A stretch of DNA of 64,000 bases. It comes from Dryomyza anilis. Lineage: Eukaryota > Arthropoda > Insecta > Diptera > Dryomyzidae. Below, in pieces: positions 53,263 to 62,480 of the stretch (the first letter of the stretch is position 1; every line of letters begins with the position of its first letter). The stretch spans positions 1,262,501-1,326,500 of the forward strand of contig OX638136.1 in NCBI GenBank assembly GCA_951804985.1, written 5' to 3'. The notes below the pieces were generated by a model that saw only the letters and a list, made by a program, of their open reading frames with translations, had not been told where the DNA came from and made no database searches. The translations under genes were made by a program, and so were the position numbers.

Positions 53263-53950
53263 AAATATCAAGAATCAGTTTTTGGTGCAAATCGTTGCAT
53301 GGGTGCATGACAGTCGTTTGTTTATGGTTTGTGCTTTAAGGTGCATTTAATGTTTTGTTTTAGCTTTGCGTGTTAAGAGTTGCTATTTTACGGAATTCTT
53401 TTTTTAATTATTTTAATTTTTTTTTTTATTATTTTACAAAAACAAAAATTGTCATTATAATATTTATTTTTTTACTATTTATAGAAACGATAATTTTTTT
53501 AAGATTTCCAAAATCAAATTACAATAAATTTCCATTAAGAAGTAATGCACTTTATTTTATATGTATAAGAATTAATTATATTTATATATTAACCATATAT
53601 ATGACCATAGAATTTAATTTTGGTAACCCTGGATTTTCGCAACACCCAAAAACAATGTAATACAATATATGTTACGCTGTTTGGGTAGGTGGTGAGATAA
53701 TTTCGTGTGACACACGAGATCTTGAGACAACTTATTCTTTTGCAACTTTTCTCATTGGTTTTATACTTTTTTTCTTCTGCCGATTCGATATATTGCCTTT
53801 CTTTTTTTTCAAATTAACGCACTCATTTATATTTATTTTTGGAGTATGATAACGCAATAAAAGATACTTTTCTTTAACCCATTCTGGTCAAATACATTTT
53901 TTTTAAATTTGATGTATGTTGCTACATTTTTTCTTTCAATTAATTTTTAA
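53263..53950 (+). repeat. Repeat family A, copy right of G3 copy B
   Basis: Uninterrupted equivalent of 31163-31440 plus 40553-41010 plus 41703-41760, lacking both the G2 and DINE insertions. A ~100-bp deletion removes the GTTGAAAGATC block. Confidence 0.85.
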
Positions 53951-54432
53951 TTCTCGCATGCCATACCATACTTCAATTACACGCACAATTGCAAATTACC
54001 CTCTTTTTAACCTGCACGCACAACTGTAAAAATTATTTTTTTTTTTTACATCTTATTTAACAACTATTTTTTTATATCTAAATTTTCATTAATATATATT
54101 TTTTTTAAATTACACTAATGTAATTTTTTAAAATATTTTTTTTTTTTTTAATTAAAATTTTTTAAACATTTTGTTTACAATTTTTTTTACATTTTGCACG
54201 ACAGGCAAATTTTTAGTATTTAAGTATAATTCTCATGACGTTTTTTTTTTAATTACTATTTTTATGTATAGTATTTAATATTTTTTTTTAAGTATAGGTT
54301 TTAAATTATAGTTTTTAAGTATAGTTTTTAACCATAGTATTTAAGTATTATTATTCTTTAATTTTATTGAATTTATATTTTGCTTTAGCAAATTATTTTT
54401 TTTTATTTTTGCTTTTCATGTTTAATTTTTTT
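53951..54432. other. AT-rich flank of the duplicated block
   Basis: Corresponds to 41760-42085 (CTCGCATGCCATACCATAC, GCACGACA) with many T-run length differences. No gene. Confidence 0.55.
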
Positions 54433-55044
54433 ACACCCTACACTAAGAGTGAAAGGGTATATCCAGTTTGGTACGCCGTTTGTAACACCCAGAAGGAAGC
54501 ATCTCCGGTATAGAATAGTATATATATTCTGTCCGTCTGTCTGTCTAAATCTTGATTACAGAAAAACTAGAAGAGATAAATAAATGAAACTCCTAATTTA
54601 GATTACTTATATATCTACGTCAGTGAAAATGAGCATGATCAGGCCATTGTGACCTGTGAATCGATAAGTGGTTCAACTACCTCATATAAAACATACATCT
54701 ACTGGTGAATTTTACTCAAATATGTATTGACTTCATGCTTAAATACATGAAAATAATGTTTTCCCGTGAAACGACGTGTGGTTGAAAAAAAAATCGAAAT
54801 TCGGTACACCTACCCATTTGTAAATATGGGTATCAAATGAATGAAAATTCTTCAGCGATTAAAATTTTGTAGTTATTTTCAGGATTCGTATATACCACTT
54901 TGAATGTTAACCACACATATGTGTAGGGTATTTATAGTTGGCTTAGACCGAACATAATTTTGATAATCCTAACTATCATAATAACACCTACTATAAAATA
55001 TCCCTACTTTAAAATTTCCCATGTGATCTAACCTTCCCAACAGG
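54433..55044 (+). mobile_element. DINE-1/Helentron-like element
   Basis: ACACCCTACACTAAGAGTG head, ATCTCCGGTATAGAATAGTA, TTCTGTCCGTCTGTCTGTC (the GATCAGCAT core is partly deleted), AGTTGGCTTAGACCGA hairpin region and CCCATGTGATCTAACCTTCC end. It is the complete equivalent of the truncated copy at 42085-42580. Confidence 0.82.
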
Positions 55045-55243
55045 CTTTCTTTTTAATAAGTTTGCTATTTTAAGTAAAACTTTATAAAATTTGTATGCTT
55101 TTTTTTTAAAAATGTTAACGTTTTTTTCACAATTATTTTGTTTAAACTTTTTATTTTTTTCTCCTTTGTAAAACTTATTAGTGTTTTTTTTTTTTAATTT
55201 TTGATTTTGGGTGATATTACTTTGCGATTTCTGCACATCACAC

Positions 55244-55828
55244 TGTTGTATATTTTAATGTTAAGTATTTTAGAGTTTTTTAATTGCGAAACACTTTTTG
55301 ATTTTATTTTTGAATTTATACTTTTATTTCGTTATTAACTTTATTACCTCCACTTGAGGTTGGCTAAACTACTCTCTTTTAAATTGCAACGGAAGGTCTT
55401 AACAATACCTTCGTTGCAAGCTTTTCTTAAATTCTTTTTTCATTATTGCGAAATATCAGAATTGCGAAATATCAGAATTGTTGCCAAACGCTGCTCTGCT
55501 TATTTTAACATATCCCCCTAATCATGCAATAATAAATTATATGGCAAGCCTCTGTTAACCGTACAAGCTAACTTGCCTAATTATCGCAAGCTTCTGTTAA
55601 CTGTGCAAGCTAACTTGAAAGAGGTGTGGTCTAAGAAAAGCTTTAGCGCTTTGCCAAATTATTATCATTGTTGCCAACGTGAAGCGTTGGGACAATGCTA
55701 TGAACATGTTGCTGTACAACATGATATAAAAACATGATGCGCTCAACATATGTACAGCAACATCCAAAAACTGAATGAATAGTGAAGAACCATTAAGAAA
55801 AAAAAAATGTGTGAACCAATTCACAACA
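55244..55828 (-). repeat. LTR of an unassigned retrotransposon
   Basis: 585 bp, TGTTGTATATT...TTCACAACA on plus, followed by TTCCTCCCCCCTTGG (55829-55843), i.e. a minus-strand polypurine tract before TGTTGTGAATTGG. It contains two ~45-bp GCAAGC.TCTGTTAAC.GT.CAAGC units and an ACCTTC.GTTGCAA hairpin near 55385. It could be the 3' LTR of the pol remnant at 60150-61591, separated by later insertions. No second LTR seen. Confidence 0.55.
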
Positions 55829-55843
55829 TTCCTCCCCCCTTGG

Positions 55844-57193
55844 AGAAAAAAATATTATTAATATTAAGATAATAATAATTTTTCACTAGATATCTTGGAA
55901 ATATTTTTGAATATATAGAAATGATGTTTTCTTGGAATTAATATTAGAATGATATTAAGAATAATAACGATAATATGTATATTTTAAAATGGTGATAATA
56001 ATGATATGTTATTATAACAATATCTTTATTTTTTCTCAAGTTATCTATAGCAATATTTTTGTATATTTGAATGTGTTTCAATAATAACAATAATAATAAT
56101 AATATTTTTTAGAATGATTCCTTAATTTTTTTCGTGTTTCGTATTTTTTTTAAATATTTTTTTTGTTATACTTGTAATATCTTTTGTTTAATTTTTTAAT
56201 ACTTATAATGATAATCTAACCGAATTAATACTTGTGATTGGATGATAATTAATATATATGTATATAGATAAACTTGTGCAAATTATTTTACTTATATGTG
56301 TTTTGCATGTGTAATGAGTGTGTCTGTTGGTATTTTAAAATTACTATATTTACTTGTTTTGGAGAGGAGTCAAAAAATTACGTGAGTGACTTTTATATGC
56401 CATACTGTTGGACCAAATATCTCCTCTTGTTCTTCTGTGTGCTGGGACAGACTTGCCTTGTTCATCTTCAATTGTTCATTGTATGTAGTGCGTTGGAACG
56501 GTTGGGCTTAGATGGTTCTTGTGGAATTTGTAAACGGTGTTATCTCCAGTAGGCGCCGTCATGGTAATACTCTGGACTCTAAATCGTTCAGGAGAGTTTG
56601 GTCCCGTTGACTTGGTTGTCGAAATGTTCGAGATGAATATTTTTTTTTCTCTGCGATCTAGTCAATCAAATTTTTGTATCATCTTGGTCCCCATGTCGCG
56701 TTATGTAGGATATTTTAGATTTCCGAATTTTGATATCAGAAAACCTCGTGGTTCGATATTGCATTGTTTCTTCTTTATGTAAGATTGAAGACATAATAAT
56801 GCGATTTCTCCTTCTTTTGTTTTCTTATTATACATTTTTCGAGGTCGATTTTGCATCTAGTATCTGGCAATTTTCAAGGTCGATTTTGCATCTTGTATTT
56901 GGCAATTGTAAAAATTCAATCATTGCAACCTACTTGTATTTGGTATAACAACAAGTTCGCGTTTAGTGTGTCCTGTCTCGTTTTCAAATATGCTGCCACT
57001 CTGCTTCGTTTCTTCACTTTTCTTTTATTCGAATCTGCTGGGCCTCTGCTTCATTACTCCTTCTTGTTAATAACACGAAGAGCTCCTTACACATATACCC
57101 CTTAAAGTCCCAAGACCCCAACGTCAATATCCAGCGCTGTTAGTCACTCTATATTATAATATATAATGGTTCATGTACATGGCGTGTACTAAA
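55844..57193. other. Unassigned sequence, possibly retrotransposon interior
   Basis: No family motif found on either strand. A ~37-bp unit (AGGTCGATTTTGCATCT.GTAT) is repeated at 56836-56905. Frames up to 92 codons on plus resemble nothing I recognise. Position suggests the internal region next to the preceding LTR. Confidence 0.4.
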
Positions 57194-57195
57194 AC

Positions 57196-57288
<93 letters not shown>
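57194..57288. repeat. (TA)n microsatellite
   Basis: Long TA array ending at TTACGAAAATATTG, a G1-type LTR end fragment. Confidence 0.97.
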
Positions 57289-57289
<1 letters not shown>

Positions 57290-57316
57290 CGAAAATATTG
57301 TAATTGTTACGAAAAT

Positions 57317-58156
57317 TCAGTCCACGGAACTTTTTGCGGATACACATTGCTTACATCTGTGAATACAGTAGGCGGCTGACTTCTGATATCCGACCCAATA
57401 GAAATGTTTCCTTACTTCTTCAATCGTTTTATTAATGCTCAAGTGACATCCATTGGTTCCACAATGGCATTTCAGTACTATGGCTTTTATTTTTGTCTTG
57501 GGAACAACAATCAAATTTCGTGCAGATCTGCCATTTTCACTTTCCCACACACGGTACAAACAACCATTTTGTAGCTTCAGGCCTTGCCACTGCGCCCAGT
57601 ATGCCCTGCTTATTGGACTGTTGGATGCTAACTCTTTCCATAATGGTTTTCTTTGTTGTTCCTTGAACTTCCAAATTTTTGCGATGTCGGGGTCCATCTC
57701 TTGAGCATTTCGTATTTGCTCTAGACACCATTGATCATCTGGCACGACACCCAATGAACGAATGTGAATTATGTTCGTTTTTTCATCTTCTCTCCGGCAT
57801 TCTCCGGATTCCATTGTACACACTCGTACCGACACAGTGCCTGAATTTCCAAGATGGCAACTGGTGTTATTCGGACTATCCTCAGATCTCTTTTCTGGTC
57901 TGTATCTCTTTGATGGTTGCACAATTACACATTTTCGTTTTTTACGACAATCGCGTGCCATATGCCCATATTTTCCGCAATTGTAGCATTTACCTTTCAA
58001 TTGCGTGTTTCCGTTGGCCTCATAATGTTCGGATTTAACGCTGGCTTTGGACGCTCTACTTACTCCTTGACATAAATTTTCTCTCTCCTCATCTTGTACA
58101 CGTGTCTCCGTCGCTGGTCGGTACAATGTAGACGCTATCTCCTGCGTAATCGCCAT
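57317..58156 (-). CDS. Gag zinc knuckle joined to integrase zinc finger (fusion ORF, G1b)
   Basis: 279 uninterrupted codons. Residues ~50-75 carry a canonical CCHC knuckle (CYNCGKYGHMARDCRKKRK). ~120-200 read through the spacer that precedes integrase (DPDIAKIWKFKEQQRKPLW). ~225-275 carry the HHCC zinc finger (KCHCGTNGCHLSINK, FYWVGYQK, CIHRCKQC). Everything between Gag and integrase has been deleted in frame. The ATG (MAITQEIAST) lies in an out-of-frame capsid remnant, so initiation is uncertain. It may simply be chance that it stays open. Confidence 0.72.
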   Translation of the reverse strand: MAITQEIASTLYRPATETRVQDEERENLCQGVSRASKASVKSEHYEANGNTQLKGKCYNCGKYGHMARDCRKKRKCVIVQPSKRYRPEKRSEDSPNNTSCHLGNSGTVSVRVCTMESGECRREDEKTNIIHIRSLGVVPDDQWCLEQIRNAQEMDPDIAKIWKFKEQQRKPLWKELASNSPISRAYWAQWQGLKLQNGCLYRVWESENGRSARNLIVVPKTKIKAIVLKCHCGTNGCHLSINKTIEEVRKHFYWVGYQKSAAYCIHRCKQCVSAKSSVD

Positions 58157-58376
58157 ATTTCACTGCCGTATTTTCGTTGCAATGCACCCATAACCGCTGT
58201 ATAACTGTATATGTCACTTTTTGGAACTGTCAGCAAAACTTCGTCTGCTCCTCCTTTAAGCGCCACGATTTGTGCGGCTACGCTGTCCTCATTATTCCAT
58301 CGATTACTTACAGCCGTGGTCTCAAATTGCAGCTTGAAAATGTTTAACGCTGTGGTTCCATCGTAAATTGGCGATT
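58157..58376 (-). pseudogene. Gag capsid remnant, G1b
   Basis: TVPKSDIYSYTAVMGALQRK, RWNNEDSVAAQIVALKGGAD and SPIYDGTTALNIFKLQFETT are readable, matching the first part of the G1 capsid (10244-10936). The second part is deleted at the junction with the fusion ORF. Confidence 0.75.
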
Positions 58377-59059
58377 TTAGCCTCGTACCAGAACATTCTG
58401 TGTATGTCCACTTATCTGTAGTAAACTGACATCTTCTTGTATTTTCTGTAGCTTTTTGTCGAAACCATTTTCCAACTTTTCTAATTTGTCATCAATGTCC
58501 ACTACAATGTCATTTACATGTGCCTCAAGTTCGTTTACTTTGCCATGGAGTGTATTAAAAACTTCCAGAAGCAGCTTAGAATGTTCCTGCATCTGTTGCT
58601 CAATTTTTACTTGCTGTTGGTTTGAATTCTCTAGAAGTTTCTGTTCCATTTTGCAGGAATTTTCTTGTATTTCTCTTCTCAGTTGATTTGAATTTTCTTG
58701 AAGCAGTTTTGAATTTTCTAGAAGTTTCTGTTCCATTTTGCTGGAATTTTCTTGAAGTTCTGTTTTAAGTTTTTCTTCAATCCGGTTCGAATTTTCTAGA
58801 AGCTGTTGTTGTATAGCTCCGAACAACTGGCTCATATCAAAACTTTGGGAATGTATTTTTTGCTCCGTGTCCACATTTTTCGATGACGCTGTTGCAGCTT
58901 CCACTTCAAACTCGTGCTCTGCGAGGTCAATGCCTTGGTTCTCTAATTCTTCTATTAGACGCTTTTGTAGCTCTACTTTCGTACCTACAGTTGGAAGATT
59001 ATGAATCGCCAGCTCCTTCTTTAGCTGGTCGACTTTAAGTTGTTCGAATTTAACCACTG
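58377..59059 (-). pseudogene. Gag N-terminus: SAP domain and coiled coil, G1b
   Basis: VVKFEQLKVDQLKKELAIHN and KVELQKRLIEELENQGID form a SAP-like helix pair with the KVELQKRL signature intact (G1 copy 2 lacks KVE). A ~110-residue coiled coil of LLENSN../LQENSN.. heptads follows, longer than in G1. The ATG of G1 is GTG here, and LTR sequence follows directly upstream, so leader and start are lost. Confidence 0.78.
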
Positions 59060-59354
59060 TTCTACGAGTTCGAATCACTGGATTGTGTACAAAATAAAAA
59101 CACTCTTATGTTTGATTTAAATTATAACAATTAACTTTATTAATTCACTTTACTAATAACAAATTCTAAGAACTGCTGCATGTCCACAATTTAACTTGAC
59201 AATTATCACACGAGATGCCCACGACCACTTTACTATCACTACTAAGTGCTGTACCTCAGTTGCGGCCCCCTTATATACTTCATGAATCAGTTCGACACGT
59301 TTCGACAAGCTTCGACTTGTTTCGAAAACCCTCTACTCGTTTCGTGAATGACGC

Positions 59355-59355
<1 letters not shown>
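59060..59355 (-). repeat. G1b LTR, partial
   Basis: TGTTCTACGAGTTCGAATCAC through CGTTTCGTGAATGACGC, interrupted by a (TA)n array. It matches the solo LTR at 44612-45124 and contains the CTTATATA (TATA box) near 59270. Confidence 0.88.

Positions 59356-59420
<65 letters not shown>
59356..59420. repeat. (TA)n microsatellite
   Basis: TA array replacing the distal half of the G1b LTR. Confidence 0.97.
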
Positions 59421-59421
<1 letters not shown>

Positions 59422-59491
59422 TATTTGAAATATAGTGTGGTACATTATTTAAAATAACCATATTTAGTGTAGTACTAGCTTTAGTGTAATT

Positions 59492-59575
59492 ATGTATTTA
59501 GCCTAATGGCTAAGATCGTCGTTTTATATGCGGAGGGCCTCAATGCGGCGGACTCAATCCCCCTTCATTGCGCGA
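59492..59575 (+). repeat. tRNA-like segment (possible SINE head)
   Basis: TTAGCCTAATGGCTAAG (59498-59514) fits a pol III box A, and GGACTCAATCC (59550-59560) resembles box B at tRNA-like spacing. An A-rich stretch follows (CGAAACAAAAAAAAATATTT). It is unlike the SINE at 16057. It could be a tRNA pseudogene or a fragment of another SINE family. No target duplication found. Confidence 0.4.
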
Positions 59576-59579
59576 AACA

Positions 59580-60149
59580 AAAAAAAATATTTCATATAAT
59601 TTTTTTTTTATAAACATATACGTAGAATATATTGTACATTTAATATATTGTATATACATACAAATTATTTTAAATTTTCTCAAATATTGTTGATTTTATT
59701 ATATATTTTTTTTTGAAATCTGATTTAATTTAGTTTGAAAATTTATTTAATTACAATACAAATTTTAATATCTCTTTTAAAAGTTTAATATAAAATAAAA
59801 TAATAGAAAAAAAATTAAAATAAATTAATTTTTTTTTAATTCCCCTTATTTTTTTAAAGAAAAAAAAAATGAATATTAATATCTGTTATTTATATATATT
59901 TTATTCTACTCTTTTTTTTCTTCTCTTCTTCCTAAACAATTTATATTTATTTCTGCCGGTAAATGACGAGTAATAAAATGTTTTATTTAATGATTACTCT
60001 ATATATTATTGTTAGATTTATATTTTCTATCATAATGTTGCAATGTACGAGTTTATTTGTCAACGCATAGCTAATTGGTTTGATATTGTTACTTTTATGG
60101 GTGATAACTTAGGGTAATATTGTAATATTTTTGGTTTTAACGGCATACA
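59580..60149. other. AT-rich, no gene seen
   Basis: Long A/T runs. Probably the 3' untranslated part of the pol remnant to the right, plus unrelated sequence. Confidence 0.4.
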
Positions 60150-60874
60150 CTATTTGTGATATGCCTTTAACAAATTATTATGAATTTTCTTATCTCTGTT
60201 TTTGACCAATATCGTCGTGGTCACTGGCCCACTTCCCTCTACGACCACGTAGGGTCCCTTCCAAATTGGAGAGAACTTATTCTTCCTAGTTTGGTTTTTC
60301 ATTAAAACCATGTCGTGTGGTTTGAATCCTCTATAGCAAAACTACGTAAATATTCAGCTAATGGACGATGACTTCGTTCCAATGACCCACTAGCCTGTGG
60401 ATGGTAGGGTGTTATAATTAATTTTTTAATTCCTAACAATTTACATGTATCCGAAAATAGTTTGGAAACAAAATTCGATCCATGAAAAGTTAAGATGTAT
60501 TTATTCCCTGAAATGGTTTCAGGCAGAATACCCACCAGGTCCATATACACTTTGTCAAAGAGTCTGACTGGCGTATCATTTAGAACCTTTGGCATATTCG
60601 TCAGCCTTGAACTCTTGTTTACCTGGCATTTTGCAAAATTTTTCACATAATACTTTATTTGCTGCATTCCCTTCCATCGGTACTGTTGCCGAATTCTCAA
60701 AAATGTTTTTACGCCACCTTGGTGACCACCTAACGGTGAGTCGTGAAAATCTTTAATTACCGTCTCTATGTCCCGAGGTTCAGTTAGAATTATTATATTG
60801 TCATTTACCTTTGTTATTAAATCGTCAGGATCGCATTCTGACTGTTTCTTATCGTCGTCCTTGTCTCTTTTCAT
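60150..60874 (-). pseudogene. Integrase of a 412/mdg1-like Gypsy element
   Basis: Zinc finger: DSPLGGHQGGVKTFLRI, QYRWKGM, KNFAKCQVNK (one Cys of the second pair is Phe). Core: YMDLVGILPET (first Asp), KYILT joined straight to HGSNFVSK, so the piece with the second Asp is deleted, then ITPYHPQASGSLERSHRPLA (Glu). After a frameshift near 60330 the C-terminus is readable: FKPHDMVLMKNQTRKNKFS, PIWKGPYVVVEG and NLLKAYHK, stop at 60150-60152. The PYHPQ.SGSLERSH signature suggests the 412/mdg1 clade. Confidence 0.82.
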
Positions 60875-61591
60875 GGTTTGTACTACAACTACTTTTTCAG
60901 TATTATTCGGTATGCGGCTAAGCGCATCCGCGTTTAAATTACTTTTTCCCGGTTTGTAATGAATTTCGAAATCATATTCCGATAATTTGTGTCGGAAACG
61001 CGAAAGACGTCATGTCTGATCTTTTAAGTTTGCTTTACCCTTTAGTGGCTGATGATCTGTATAAATTTTAAATGGTCTTCCCAAAAGATATGCACTAAAA
61101 TTTTTTGTTGCCCATACAATTGCCAAAAATTCTTGCAATGATTTTAATGGAAATTTAACAAGGTGATTTTTGTTTTCATCGAAAAATGTAATTTTTTTAT
61201 TTAACGCATTTATTATAGATCTGTTCCAGAGATTGTCACGCCTGTCTATTCCATCTGCTGGTACCTCTTGTTCAAGTGACACAACGTGTAGCGTTAAACT
61301 CAGGTTTTCTATGTTTGTGAGCCGGATCTTAGTGGAGCCTAAGGTTCCACCAAAAGCACCACTCAGATTTTTCTTAATATTTTGCCATCCATGTGCCATC
61401 CTATTTTCTTTAATCAGGCTGGCCTCAGCTAAAGAATCCACTAACAGAGTAAGTTTTCCATTTTTTGCTGCCTCGCAAGATACTTCAATGAACACATCTC
61501 TCGTATCGGATATCTTGAAACACTCTCCATGCCGTTTAAATATTTTACGATGCATGCCTAATTGTGAAGCTAATTTCATTTTCCTCGACAT
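60875..61591 (-). pseudogene. Protease-RNase H fusion of a 412/mdg1-like element
   Basis: 61010-61591 is open: [17 protein letters not shown] (protease-like active site, Asp-Ser rather than Asp-Thr/Ser-Gly), [17 protein letters not shown], then [20 protein letters not shown]. Here the RT has been deleted and RNase H begins ([18 protein letters not shown]). After an in-frame TGA (61010-61012) RNase H continues: RFRHKLSEYDFEIHYKPGKS, LNADALSRIPNN. No Gag was found upstream. Confidence 0.75.
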
Positions 61592-62480
61592 AAATTTACT
61601 CTTAAAATTATTAGCAATTGATAAAATTTAATTTTACCAATCGTGAATTTATTATAAATTTCTGACCATAAAACGCACATAGCGCTAATAATAAAAAGAA
61701 ATATTAAAATTATTTCATTGCAAATTATACTCGCCTCTGTACGGAATGCAATCACAGTCTTGCCAGACGTTTAATCTACAATTCCAAAATTTTCAGCGCA
61801 GTTAATTACAACTTTATTTTTATTTGATTTTCTTTTGATTTTATTATTCTTGATTTTAATATTTTTAACTTCCGATTTAATCGGTTTTACTTTCTTTATA
61901 ATTTGCTTATTTTTAATTTCCTTAATTCCTATATTCTGTTCATTTTTCGCGTTATGTTGTGTTTTATTATTATTTAGTTCATTATATGCGAACCAGTACA
62001 AGAAATCTATAGTTCGGAAACTATAGAAAAGGGTATGCTTACAAAACTGGTGTCAAAGTAATCTAAGTTCGCAAAAATCGGTGATTTTTTCTTTGCAAGA
62101 TTGACTTTCAAGAGCAACGACAAATGTATGTTTACAAAACTGGTGTTAATATAGTGCATAAGGTAACCATATATGCAAACACACAGATGGTCAACGAGAA
62201 AAATATTGAAGTTGCTCTGTAACTATGACTTTTTCCAAATAAATTATCAATGTATGTATGTTTGTTTTTAGTTTACCGTTATCGGTACAGTTTTTGTCAA
62301 TGAGTATGCTGCAAATGTGCAGATGTTGTCTCATTTCGTTAGTTTTGTGAAATTATATGACACACGCGGACGTACGTTTGACGCTGTGAACATCATTTTT
62401 TATTTAAAAGTATACTAACGAATACATTACAAGTAAGTACATTTACTATTATATTGCTATTACTATATATATATATTAAA
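61592..62480. other. No gene recognised
   Basis: A 76-codon minus frame (61771-62001) is Lys/Asn-rich low complexity, possibly a Gag remnant. Around 62030-62160 the motif ATG..TACAAAACTGGTGT is repeated about 95 bp apart. The latter part may be the 5' region of the transposase-like gene. Confidence 0.4.

Larger units (their letters stand above)
57289..59420 (-). mobile_element. Ty3/Gypsy G1b element, heavily deleted
   Basis: Relative of G1: partial LTR (59060-59420, containing a (TA)n array), SAP/coiled-coil Gag, capsid start, zinc knuckle fused to RNase H-integrase spacer and integrase zinc finger, then a ~19-bp LTR end (TGTTACGAAAATTC). Protease, RT, RNase H and the integrase core are gone, as are the primer site and native Gag start codon. 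Confidence 0.85.
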
